A DNA stretch of 64,000 bases. Source: Aporrectodea caliginosa. Lineage: Eukaryota; Annelida; Clitellata; Crassiclitellata; Lumbricidae. The translations under genes and the position numbers were made by a program. Below the pieces are notes generated by a model. It searched no databases, was not told where the DNA came from, and was given only the letters and a program-made list of their open reading frames with translations. Of the stretch, positions 31,229 through 42,285 are shown in pieces; the first letter of the stretch is position 1; each line of letters begins with the position of its first letter. Location: NCBI GenBank assembly GCA_020284085.1, contig JACEVL010000021.1:171501-235500 (forward strand). The letters run 5' to 3'.

Positions 31229-34102
31229 ATGACAGAATATGCGAATAGATCGAATGAAGAAATGGCATCTGAGTTCATCGTTGGCACTTGTCAATTGCTT
31301 CCAAAACCGTTTACTGATGTCTCCGATTACATGCATGACTTAGGCCTAAAACCAACACGGAAAGAGTATTCATTTTTGTGTGGCAGCGCGGTGGAATTCT
31401 ATATCCGACCACCGAATACATGCATTGGCGACACTGATCACATCATCGCCAAAGTAGATGAGCTGGTATTCAGTGGTGACTTTTCCGTATTGCCAAGCGA
31501 CGTGAGTGGTTTAGCCGAAACGATCGAGTGCTATAAGATTAATCCATACGATAGATATCCAGGTTTTGTTCGATTACTACCTTCCGGAGCGATGAACTAT
31601 AACTGGAAATGCAAAAAGTATGAATTTGAGCATACAGATATTGTAAATAAATATTTAGCGGAAAATATGGATGCTGTTGCAAGAAAGTATTCCCCTTCTA
31701 CCCACGCAACAAACAAGATGCCGTCAGAACTCGTTTGTGGTCCAGCAATTAAAAATCAAACTAAGAAAGACTATTATCTTGATTATGATGTTGTCTACTG
31801 CAAATGGTGCCCTCACTGGCCTAAAGAAACCCAACGCTGGCTTCAGCGACCTAGGAATAATGGATGGCCGACCATTGATACAATCGCCGATGTAATACAA
31901 AATGGTTGCCATGTTGTATACGTTCAGCATCGTTCTTGCAGAGACGATAAATACCAGTGGAGATTTTCATTTTCAGTTGCAGAAGTAATACTAATTCAGA
32001 GTTGGACTAAAGTTCAACAGATTGTCTATCATTTGCTGAGATTCTTCGCAAAGAGAGAATTGATACAAAAGGATTGTCCAAAGGAAGAGGAAGTTCTCTG
32101 TACGTATCATTTAAAGACTCTGATGTTATGGACTTGTGAAGAGATGCCGTTGGAATGGTGGAATTCCTCTTCTGTTATTACGATCTGCTGTAAGTTGTTA
32201 AAGAAGCTTTCAGAATGGCTGAAGAGAAGAAACTGTCCGAACTATTTTATACCTGATGCAAATTTATTTAACAAGCCATCAAGCTCCAGAATATTTGACA
32301 ACGTTAAAGGACAACTGAGCAAATTCGGAAATTCTAATAATCTTTGCAATTGGTTCGTAGAAAATTACATACTACCAGTCACTCGAAGACATTTCAAGTC
32401 TAAAAGCACAATGGACGTAATGCCAAATTTTGTGGTGGATTACATGCTCGAATTTGTTGAAGTTTTGAAAGTGAGTGAATTAAGATCATTGGATTTATTA
32501 TTTTTTTCTACATTCATATTTACTTGTCAAAACAGTCGTACCGTAATAAAGATCAGGAAAAGTTCAGGACTGCGCCGTTCCTTCAGATTTGCACATACTG
32601 AAAGATGTATTGAATCGAAAACACACCCTGGACTGATAGATCTTCCAACAATTCAAAACGTTATATGTTTCACCTACTATGACAACCTACTGTATATTTT
32701 ACAAACTGCTTATGGCTTAAGCTGCGGAGAGCTTTCATGGGACAGCTGTCTCTTTGTTGAAATTGTCAAGACAATCTCAATGCAACCTAATATTATTAGG
32801 TCTCGGTATCATAATTTTCCGAAAACGTACAAAGAACAAAGTAGTCGGTTTCAATTCTTGCGTGCTCAGGATCTCATGCAAAATTTAACTGGATCAAATA
32901 ATCGTCCAGAATTTCAACTGCTGTCTCTCATGTCAAAAGAGGTTCTTAAAAAAGCTTTAGAATATGGCGCTTTTGAATCCAACGGCATTGCGACTGCAGC
33001 TTTCGCCTATCTGGCTGCGATCCATTTTGCCACTTCAGAATACCAGCAAACACTACGCTTCTGCTTAAAAGTTCTCGATGATCACACCACTGAAAAGTAT
33101 AACGAAACACTGAATGCAGGTTGTTTGTTGTTTATTGACGATGTCGCAAGAATCGTTGGATTGTTTGTGCTTCACCAGAAGATAACCGACAATAATCTTC
33201 ATTACATTGGCAAACGGCTTTACCTTGATCTCCGTCTCTCACCAGAGGTGTTTGCACATTATTTGACCATATTATCTGCCGAAAGACTATCCAAGCATTT
33301 AGATTTTAATCAGGAGTTTCCTGCGTCAGTATTTCCGATGGACGATTATTTGAAGGCTTTAATAAAGCCAAAATGTGCAGTCTTGACGAAATCAGGTCCT
33401 CATTTCAATGCTAGAAGACAGAAAATATGTTCAGCAGATTTATTGACAGAAGACGATGGTACAAGTATGAATTCCGTTATAGATACAGAAACAATAATTG
33501 GCGTTCTAATGGAATATGGTTTAGAAAATTTGGCGTCGTTCTACAGCGTGATTCACAAAGACTTTGGAATCCAGTGCAACACAATTGACTGCTATCGTGC
33601 ATTGTATCTTTACAAGTGTTACCAATACGACGAAGCGCTGCATTTATGTGAACGAATTCTTCACGAACCTGATCTGCAGAGCCGTTTGAAGGAATTTTTA
33701 GTTGTGAATGTTTTTCTGTTGCCACCGCTTGATTGTTTCTTTGATGGAGACATACAGTCTTTGCTTGGATTTCACACACTCTATCATTATTTATCGCCTC
33801 TGAATGATGATTCGAGGAAAGCTGAGTTTGCTTCCAATTTACCGCTAACACACTGTTGTGCCTATAATATGGACGGTCCTAGGGATGAACTCACGTGTTT
33901 TACATTATGTCCGTACTCCAGTAAACGTCACTATTTTCTTGGAAGATATTTTCTTGGAAGATATTTGAAAGTCAGATGTTGTATCGACTGCAATCTTCCG
34001 TATTCAGAAGCATTGACTGAATTTGTTACTCAGGAAGCAAATCTTCCGTTTGAGCAGATCATTCAAAGATTTCTTCTACGAAAGCTTCGTATTAATAAAT
34101 AA
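31229..34102 (+). CDS. Mab-21/cGAS-like receptor-type nucleotidyltransferase with TPR-like C-terminus (intact copy C)
   Basis: 957 residues in one exon. Residues 45-80 hold CGSAVEFYI (G52, S53) and GDTDHI (D68, D70), fitting the GS and D-x-D metal-binding elements of the nucleotidyltransferase fold. D187 in YDVVYCKWCPHWP is the third-acid candidate. Mab-21 signatures follow: GPAIK (171), RPRNNGWP (207), GCHVVYVQHR, WRFSFSVAE (244-252), TYHLKTLMLW (292-301) and CPNYFIPDANLF. The C-terminal about 550 residues are helical. TPR-like hairpins are visible at about 589-617 (AYLAAIHFATSEYQQTLRF) and about 783-815 (CYRALYLYKCYQYDEALHLC). No signal peptide or membrane segment. Known members of this group sense nucleic acid and make cyclic dinucleotides for STING; here that role is inferred. 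The ATG lies one base after a 3' splice-acceptor AG. AATAAA overlaps the stop codon. It is the only undamaged one of four family copies. Confidence 0.88.
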   Translation: MTEYANRSNEEMASEFIVGTCQLLPKPFTDVSDYMHDLGLKPTRKEYSFLCGSAVEFYIRPPNTCIGDTDHIIAKVDELVFSGDFSVLPSDVSGLAETIECYKINPYDRYPGFVRLLPSGAMNYNWKCKKYEFEHTDIVNKYLAENMDAVARKYSPSTHATNKMPSELVCGPAIKNQTKKDYYLDYDVVYCKWCPHWPKETQRWLQRPRNNGWPTIDTIADVIQNGCHVVYVQHRSCRDDKYQWRFSFSVAEVILIQSWTKVQQIVYHLLRFFAKRELIQKDCPKEEEVLCTYHLKTLMLWTCEEMPLEWWNSSSVITICCKLLKKLSEWLKRRNCPNYFIPDANLFNKPSSSRIFDNVKGQLSKFGNSNNLCNWFVENYILPVTRRHFKSKSTMDVMPNFVVDYMLEFVEVLKVSELRSLDLLFFSTFIFTCQNSRTVIKIRKSSGLRRSFRFAHTERCIESKTHPGLIDLPTIQNVICFTYYDNLLYILQTAYGLSCGELSWDSCLFVEIVKTISMQPNIIRSRYHNFPKTYKEQSSRFQFLRAQDLMQNLTGSNNRPEFQLLSLMSKEVLKKALEYGAFESNGIATAAFAYLAAIHFATSEYQQTLRFCLKVLDDHTTEKYNETLNAGCLLFIDDVARIVGLFVLHQKITDNNLHYIGKRLYLDLRLSPEVFAHYLTILSAERLSKHLDFNQEFPASVFPMDDYLKALIKPKCAVLTKSGPHFNARRQKICSADLLTEDDGTSMNSVIDTETIIGVLMEYGLENLASFYSVIHKDFGIQCNTIDCYRALYLYKCYQYDEALHLCERILHEPDLQSRLKEFLVVNVFLLPPLDCFFDGDIQSLLGFHTLYHYLSPLNDDSRKAEFASNLPLTHCCAYNMDGPRDELTCFTLCPYSSKRHYFLGRYFLGRYLKVRCCIDCNLPYSEALTEFVTQEANLPFEQIIQRFLLRKLRINK

Positions 34103-34105
34103 TAG

Positions 34106-35214
34106 TTGAAGACTTTCATCGCATCAGTGACCAAATTCTGTTTCCATATGAAATTTGTTTTCCCTGATATATGATTCTGAAGAATGACTTCCTAGGTATT
34201 GGCATATGACCCGGCTATATGAGCGTTGTCTATTCTAGAAGGTTTCTAGTGTAAAGACTGATGTTGCGGTGGAAATGTCCACTCTGCTTTGTCACTGCGA
34301 GGAACTGTTACTCGGGTGATATAATCTGCAGAGCAAAACATGTACCATCATCGTCATTAAGCAAGTATCGTCGTGGCGAACAGGAGATGCTTGCACTGCG
34401 CCATACGGACGGAGGCATTGGAGAGGAAGGACTCGGCGCTGTAGCACGACCTATGGACATCCGAGGCGTCTGTGGAGCCCGCGACTCTCGAGATGACAAT
34501 ACCTGTTCCAAAGATTTTGATTTTGGCTCAACAGCAGGATCGTCTTCCTCTTCTCTGGCTCTGTTCTCCAGATCGTGTGTAAAAATTGCTAATGGGCATT
34601 GACAGGAGTTACTGCCAATTTGGGCCAGTTTCATTTAAAAAAACAACCTGTAATTTGCAAATAATAGGTCGTTAAGTCGCAAAATATGGCAGGGTTTTTC
34701 ATGAATTTTTCTACATAATTTAAATATGGGGATTGGAGGAAAAGCAAGACACTGTTGCATCATAGGTAGATCTGTTTTAGTTTGCGCAAATCCACTACAA
34801 TAGCAAAATTACTTCCCACTAAGGAAAAACCTTCGACCATCATGACAAGGAAAACCTTTGACCATCATGACCAACAAATCGTTTCACTACGTAGAATCAA
34901 TAACTTATGGAGTCTTAACACTTTTCTTTTGAGACAACATCGGAAGTTATGTATACCGTGAGAATAAAGATCTTGGTGGCGATTGAAATGATGCCTATAA
35001 CAGCAAGTTTGTTTTCTTTTGTTGGGCGCTCGCAAAAATATGTATTATAATTGAAGGGCTCAGTTCAATAGCCAGGTATGTCGGAAATAATGGCTTCAAT
35101 GATTTGATGCTTCAAACTGTTGTATCTGAGCCATTTGACGACAAATCGACAAGCTGTTTCAAGCACCGTGTAAATATTATTGTCTTTAACGAAATTGTTA
35201 CGTGACGCAATGCG
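34106..35214. other. 3' UTR of copy C and unassigned spacer
   Basis: About the first 90 bases resemble the 3' UTR of copy A. At 34300-34630 a GC-richer stretch is open on both strands (see findings). The rest has no recognised feature. Confidence 0.4.
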
Positions 35215-35368
35215 AAAGATAATATTGTTGTTTTTTACACAACATTTTGCTTCATACCGGTTATTGACAACAACAAAACTTTACCATCGAAACTGATGGT
35301 AAAGTTTTGTTGTTGTCAATAACCCGGTATGAATCAAAATGTTTTGTAAAAACATCAATATTATCTTT
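35215..35368. repeat. Long hairpin, 74-bp arms and 6-nt loop
   Basis: The left arm 35215-35288 and right arm 35295-35368 pair along their whole length with about three mismatches and two single-base bulges. The inner 28 bp ending in ACTTTACCATC are perfect. The loop is GAAACT. It could be a fold-back MITE or a small-RNA precursor. Confidence 0.85.
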
Positions 35369-38150
35369 TATATTATATTACTGGTGCAGTAACAGGTTAC
35401 CAGGACAGAGTTTGTTTTCTAGAATCTGCAAATTACACATTTTTTTCCTGTGTTTGTCGACATACCTCATTATTGCACAAAGCGGTTGCCATTATACAGT
35501 ACGAAAATCGTTCAAGAAACCGGGTATTTCAAATAACCTTATTGTTGCGCCGGTGTTAATAAAAAAATACACGAAAAAACCGGATATTGCAATGGAGCAA
35601 TGGTAAAATACTGCTGGCTGCACAATACCGTATGTTGACATGATGTCATTCAAAAATTACTATAAAAAATACAAAGATTTGCCCGAAATTTGCAGGTTAT
35701 ATAGAATACTATAGTCCAAGCACGCTATCATACTTTTAAGCAAAAAAGAAGTGTTTCGACATACCTCGCTATTAAACTGATCCCCTCAATTGTTGCGTTG
35801 TAATATACCTCCCTTAGAATATTTGAATTTTTCCCTAACAAGGCTCGGGCAGCTGACTTGCAGTTTGAAAGTTGTCATAATATAATTAAATTGTTCTATT
35901 TGACCTCAATGACTTATGTTTTCTTTTTGACACCACGCGGTTTCATAGCCGATATTCTGGTTTCATACAGTCAACATATTGTGCAACGCTATAAAAAACC
36001 TTGCGTTATCATTCTGTATTGCTATGTTATAATTAAGAATAGCCACGTGAATGAACTTGATGATTTGGCAGTATCTTTGGACTTGGTAGCTTTGCACTGA
36101 AATTACCTATGTGCTTAAGTACGATTAACTATCCTAGCCTAATTATTTCGTTCTACACATTGTAACCTTTTTTTATTCAGGACGAAATAAATAATGTCTG
36201 AACTTGTACATAGAGTAATTTTAAATTAACGATTTCATGCTTGCATTGACAGCCATGCAGAGGCTAATAAATTTTTACTGCTTAATATAACTTTTTAATT
36301 TTGACGAAATAAACAATGTGCAAAAGTGCAAAAGTCTTGCATTTTAAATGGTCGATTTCTTTCCACAATCGCTGCGAGGATACGTTGACAGCCAAGCAGC
36401 GCTTGTCAGTTGGCTGCTACAGTCTGAGTTGCCTATAAGAGGGAAATGCACTTCATGCACTTCAGGCTGCACTCATCATTTATCGGGCCAAACAGGAGGC
36501 AGTGCTGGTGAATTTATAAACAATGAAAGTGACGTCGCCTTCAGCACAGATTACTGTAATGTTGTTGATGACGTAGACGTTGACGTCTACATGAGTGACG
36601 ATAACGACAACGACGATGATTAGATTAGATCATTGTCACCATAATCTCATCATCATCGCCACCAACATCATCGTCGTCGTCATCATCATCATACTCATTA
36701 TTATCATCATCAGCAACATACTTTTCATAAGCAGCAGCAGCAACACCACCAGCATCATCATCATCATCATTTTTAAATGGAATGCATTTGGTGGTCTTAG
36801 AAGTGGAAACTAAGGCACCACAGTATCACATTAACTAATGTATGCGTGTCTCTAAATAACGACTGTAGCTCCTTTGTTGAGGCATTTCTAAAAGGTTCAC
36901 TCTCAAACGTTTCCTAGTGCAGCCTTCGTATTTACACACTTGCAAAGCGTGATCCCTCAACCATAGATGAAGTTGAATTTTAAACAGAAGCTCAGTGGTT
37001 GAGCGTTACACAGGTGTACTTTGGTCTAACGGTCGAAGATTAACAATTTAACAGTTTGCCTGTGCAAAGTTCGCCTCTGATGGCCAATGAGTAGAGACTT
37101 TGATCAAGTCTTTGAAACGCAGTCGACATTCTTTAAAACGTTTTAATCGTGATCGCAAATATAAAATGACTAAATTGCTACTCTGCAGCTAAGACGGGCA
37201 GTAGCTAATTCACGTAAGCTGCGTCGTATTAGAGGGGTTGTCCAGTGATGCCAAGAGACACCAGAGAGAGGAGGCTTGCATATCCAATTATCCATTTATA
37301 TATGTATCGTCATCAGCACCAGCTAAGACGTCATTAATTATATTCAGACATAACCTCTGGGCAGAGTTTTCCTTTCACATTAGGGGTCATAGTTTATAGA
37401 AAGGCATAATCAAATTTCAGTTTTATTGTATTAATAATTGTAATTACGATTTGTAAGATTACGATTCTTCATCATCTTCTTCTTCGTCACTCTTCTTCTT
37501 CTTCACCTCCTCCTCCTTCGTAACCCTGAATTATGAGTTCTTCGCCATAAATGAGCCATTTCTGCTGAAAAACTCTTGAAGAGGCGCTAAATAAATTATG
37601 TATTTACATACTAGTTATTCTATAAAACTATCTGAACAACGTGCATGTCAACAACAACATCATGAAGGACAGAAAATCAATATACTCTCTGGAGAAGAAT
37701 GTACGGAGATACTACTGTAGTTGTAGGTCGGTTGAAGTATGCGACAAGCGCTCTAACCAAACGGCTACTGTGTCTCACGGTATGCATTCTAGGGCGTTGC
37801 ATTACCATGTCTTCAAGGATATCTATTGCGAACGCATTGGTCTGCAGACGCCTTGATGGCTGTAACTCGCTTCCCACCGGTCTCACAACCAGACTTCAGA
37901 ACCGCGGAGTTATTAAGTCTGGTTGTGGACTCTATGTAGGTAATGGAGGGACCGGAGGGGCCGAAGGGAGGGGGTGAAATTAGATACGGTATGCGTTCAG
38001 GTACCGAGGGCAGAGGAAAAGAAGGATGAAAAAATAACTTAGCCATGTAGAACGGGACGCCGAGATTTAGGAAAGTAAACGAGAGGAGTGCCCTGACCAT
38101 CTCATGTTAAGAAAATTCTACATGAAATAATTACATTACGTACCATCTTC
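35369..38150. other. Spacer with minor repeats
   Basis: Holds an imperfect (ATC)n-type tract (about 36590-36780), a CTT-rich tract (37465-37515) and an L2-type tail GAGGCGCTAAATAAATTATG (about 37579). A loosely repeated GACGAAATAAA(T/C)AATGT segment lies at 36181 and 36301. No gene recognised. Confidence 0.45.
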
Positions 38151-38156
38151 GATTAA

Positions 38157-40312
38157 CCTTCGCAGGACCAAGCGGGGTAAATAATTACCCCAGCGGTATT
38201 TGGATGTTGATTGCGGAGCAACTGTGGGGAGTTATAATTTGACGTTTCATGTGTTTACAAGTTAATACCCTAGACATATTCTGACACTCTGACAGCATAA
38301 CCACTTTGATGTCATGTTGTGGGGAAAAGATATTTGAGTCCAAAGTGTCATGGGGTAAATATTTACCCCGCTTGGTCCTCGACGTCGTTATTTTTCGAAC
38401 ATAGGAAAAAATATTTTTTAAATATCTGAGCTCAGAAGTAACTTAAAATCATAAATAAAGTGTCGAATCTACCAAAGAATTAAGTTTTGATAGTTGTATA
38501 ATTGTGGAGAGTCTACTTTCCAAGATGGCGGCCAATATGGCCGTCAAAACACAAAAATATGCATATCCCATCTCATAGACAAGCTATAATAACAAACGAA
38601 GTGTCGAATTCAGTATTTTCAAGGTCATGGGTTCGATCTGTCGTAACGGCAATAGTATGAGAGTGTTAATTTCCAAGATGGCGGCCAATGTGGCCGCTAA
38701 AACACAAAAATATGTGTATCTCAGCTCGCTGGTAAGATATATTAGCAAATAAAGTGTCAAATTTACTATATTCAAGGTCAAGGAATTGATTTATCGTGGT
38801 GGCAATAGTGTGTGAGTGTTAATTTCCAAGATGGCGGTCAATATTGCGCCAAAACCCAGAAATTTGTATATCCCAGCTCATATGTTGCTTATGGCGGCCA
38901 TAATGGACGCCATCTTGGATAGTAACGTTCCCATACTATTACCACAACGAGAAATCGATACGTTGATCTTGAATGTATTAAATTTGACACTTCTTTTTGT
39001 TATTTTAGCTAAACTTAAAGGTGAAATATGCATATTTTATTTCTGCGGCCACATTGGTCGCCATCTTTGATAGTATCATCCCGACACTTTTGCTACTGCA
39101 AAAAAACGACTTCTTGACCCTGAAATTATAAAATTTGACACTTCATTTGCTATTGTAGCTTACCTATCAGCTAAGATATTTATATTTGTGTTTTGGCGGC
39201 CATATTGGCCGCCATCTTGGAAAAAAACACTTACTCACTATTGGCACTACGAGAAATGGATTCCTTGATCTTGAAACTATTAAATTCGACACTTCATTTC
39301 TTACGGTAGCTTACCTATGAGCTGAGCCATAAATATTTTGTTTTGGCGGCCATATTGGCCGCCATTTTGGATAGTATCAGTCTAACACTATTTCAACTAC
39401 GAGAAATCGATTTCTTGATCTTGAAACTGTTAAATTTTTACTTCATTTGTTATTGTAGCCTATTTTGATCTGAGATATACAATTTTTGTGTTTTGGCGGT
39501 CATCTGGTCCGCCATCTTGGATAGTAGCATTCCCACACTATTGCAACTATGAAAATGCGATTGACTGACCTTAAAATTATTAAATTGGACGCTTCATTTG
39601 TTACTGTAGCTTGCCTAGGAGCTGAGATATGCATTTTGTGAGTTATGGCGGCCATATTGGCAGCCATCTTGGAAAGTAACACTCGCACACTATTGACACT
39701 ACAATAAATCGATTCGCGGACCCTAAAACTATTTAATTAGACACCATATTTGTTATGATAACTTACCTATAAGCTGAGATAGACATTCATTTGTTTAAGC
39801 GGCCATATTGGCCGCCATATTGGAAAGTAACACTCGCACACTATTGGCACTACGAAAATTGGTATCCTTGGCCTTGAAACTATTAAATTCGACAGTTCAT
39901 TTGTTGTTGTAGCTTGCCCATGAGCTGAGATATGCATATTGTGTTTTATGGCGGCCATATTGGCCGCCTTCTTGGAAAGTAACACTCGCACACTATTGGC
40001 ACTGCAATAAGTCGATTCGCTGACCTTGCATCTATTTGATTAGACACTCTATTTGTTATGGTAACTTAACTATGAGCTGAGATATACATTTTTGTGTGTT
40101 TTGGCGGCCATATTGGCCGCCATCTTGAAAGTAACACTTGCACCCTATTGGCACTACAAGAAATGGATTCCTTGACCTTGATACTATTAAATTCGATACT
40201 TCATTTGTTATTGTAGCCTACCCGGGAGCTGAGATATTAAAACTTTTGGTGGGGTAAAAAATTAACCCGCTTGGACCTCGACGTATCGTAAAATGTTTTG
40301 GTCCTGCGAAGG
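38157..40312. mobile_element. piggyBac-like element (TTAA TSD) filled with a satellite array
   Basis: 2156 bp with exact inverted termini CCTTCGCAGGACCAA, flanked by TTAA at 38153-38156 and 40313-40316. This is the piggyBac target signature. A subterminal GGGGTAAAT...TTACCCC dyad with CGCTTGG(T/A)CCTCGACGT occurs at about 38173 (inverted), 38352 and 40252. There is no transposase. The interior is almost entirely about 151-bp tandem modules. Confidence 0.82.
38510..40245. repeat. Array of 12 palindromic GGCGGCC modules in two orientations
   Basis: The core GGCGGCCATATTGGCCGCC (8-bp arms) or a variant recurs at about 38520, 38672, 38824, then 38894, 39043, 39194, 39343, 39493, 39645, 39798, 39950 and 40100. 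Spacing is about 150-153 bp. The first three modules are in one orientation and the last nine in the other, meeting near 38860. Each core abuts a CCAAGATGGCGGCC-type sequence, matching the known YY1 consensus AAGATGGCGGC. Spacer sequence (CTTGACCTTGAAACTATTAA and TGAGCTGAGATAT blocks) is conserved too. Confidence 0.93.
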
Positions 40313-40316
40313 TTAA

Positions 40317-42285
40317 ATGGATTTATTCATGAAAATATTTTGTTCGTAATCATTGTGAACTTAATAATTTCTGTGAATTCTCGTATTAACATTTCTGATG
40401 AGTTTCTGCTTAGGTTCCTTAACAAATGCTTAACTTTTATCTCTTGAGATGGTCCAATCGCATTGCCAAGAAAAAAGAAATATTAAATGCTTTGACTAAG
40501 AACAAACAACTCGCCTTTCAACAGTGCTGTAGCTGCCGAAACTTCCTTCCAAATAATGATACCAGTGATCGTTAGAACGTTTAGTACCTACTCTGTAAAT
40601 GATAGCTTCAAAGTAATGTATGCTATTAAAATATTGTCTGCAGATAGTTCTAACTGTCATTTAGTTGAATCAGTTAAATTTTAATGGAAGCCGGTTTACT
40701 AAAGAATTAAAGCCATTAATTTTTACACCTTTTGGCACAAAACAGCGTTGCAGTCAAAACAGGCAATCAAACAGCTCCAGAAGAATTGGATATAACTAAA
40801 GCTATTTTTTATCCCACATAATTCGTCGATCCACATAATTTTTATTGGACCTTATAATTTGACCCACATATTTCCCTAATTGTTATTGGACCTAATTATT
40901 GGACCCACATATTTCCCTCAGCTTCGCAGGGCGACATAGATATGTTAATTATATGCTGGACTTGGCTGGTGATATCAGGACCTAAAGAGACTCTCTGTAA
41001 AACATAAAAGCAAGCTCTTGCCTATAGGACACTAAACTATGGGTGCTCCTAAACAACCCCTTTCTCTCAATTATGCCAAATATGTAGCTAAAATGCAGAC
41101 TTAGAGTGGGTCGTTGTGTGACCACAACATTTCTCTCACGCTTACCATCTCATAAGCAGTAGACGTAAGATGCTTCACGGTAACTAGGGTCGAGCCTTCC
41201 CTAGTAGTCAGAGTTATTTTGGGTCAAACAATCAATAATTATTTTTAAGCTAACTAGCCCTAATGCTAATACCATCTAATCAGTTATAGTTATAAACCTC
41301 TTTAGGTCAAAGCCATGTTTGTTAGTCTCCTGGTCATTCATAAGTGTGCTCTTTATGTAAAATTTCTTGACATTATGTCAGGTGGTGACCACTCCTGGCT
41401 CTAAGGAAACCGGTGGCCAAGTAACGGACCTCGTTCGCCCTCAGGTGTCCTTCCAACACCTGCTTTGGCCACCTGTTTTGGAGTTCCTGGTGAACCTGTC
41501 CAGCTCATGAGACGCCCTAACTGGTTCTCTGACCGAAACCATCACCACTGATGACATAGCCCTACCAGGCACTATCTTACTTTAGCTGATCATTCTTTCA
41601 CCACGATGAGGTGCGGGTAGGAATTGGAAGGGTTAGAGAACATGACAGCAATCAGATCGGCAGATCTCAAAATTAAACAGTAATTGCAAAAGAAAACTAA
41701 AGACACTAAAGAAACTTAAAAAAGTAAAAAACCTAATCATGTGATTTGCATCCACTTCCAAGTTGGCTGCTATACATCAGAGTCCAGCGCAAGGTTAGCG
41801 CCTTCTTCAACAAATGAATAAGCGGTTTAGCGCCCTAAAAAGGCACATTGTGTAGAATTTCATACCAATTAGCGGTACTAGTCAATTCAGCTGTAGAAGC
41901 GCCGAACATATCCAGAGGGATACGTTGAGGCTTAAAATGAAACACGAATTCGATGATACTTCATGCTCATGGGGATCTTTCATTTGTAGCCTAAGCGACT
42001 TCTCTCCCTCCATGTCATCTTTCTTCTTCTTCAATCGACGCCTCTTCTTTCGACAAAGTTGTTCTGCGTACTAGATTGACCAGCCAGAAGTAAAGTATAG
42101 ACCGGGTCTTTAGCAGGTGACACTTGCAAAATTTAGTAAAAATTTCGCAGAATCGCAATTATTGCTTGCTAAGCCTAGTCACGCCAAAATACAAGAGAAG
42201 AAAGTTTAAACCTTTAATATTACACAGTACAAAGAGCAAATTTGTCACGAAAAAGGAACTTGATCAATAATACGAGAAACCCGAA
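40317..42285. other. Unassigned spacer
   Basis: AT-rich to about 41330. A GC-richer non-coding block at 41370-41600 (GGTGGTGACCACTCC start) stands out in base composition but has no frame or repeat partner in the window. Nothing else recognised. Confidence 0.4.

Noticed and set aside
37690..37790. tRNA-like segment on the minus strand, GTAGCCGTTTGGTTAGAGCG
   Set aside because: A-box-like text, also similar at about 48520, but no convincing B box or fold. It may be an old SINE and is too weak to annotate.
38584..39991. Small frames in the module array (HISAHGQATTTNE-like repeats on the minus strand)
   Set aside because: They recur only because the about 151-bp module recurs. They are short, differ in frame, and have no start or stop conservation.
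38510..40245. CRISPR-like array
   Set aside because: Spacers are conserved along with the repeats and the array sits inside a transposon in a eukaryotic genome. It is a satellite, not a CRISPR.
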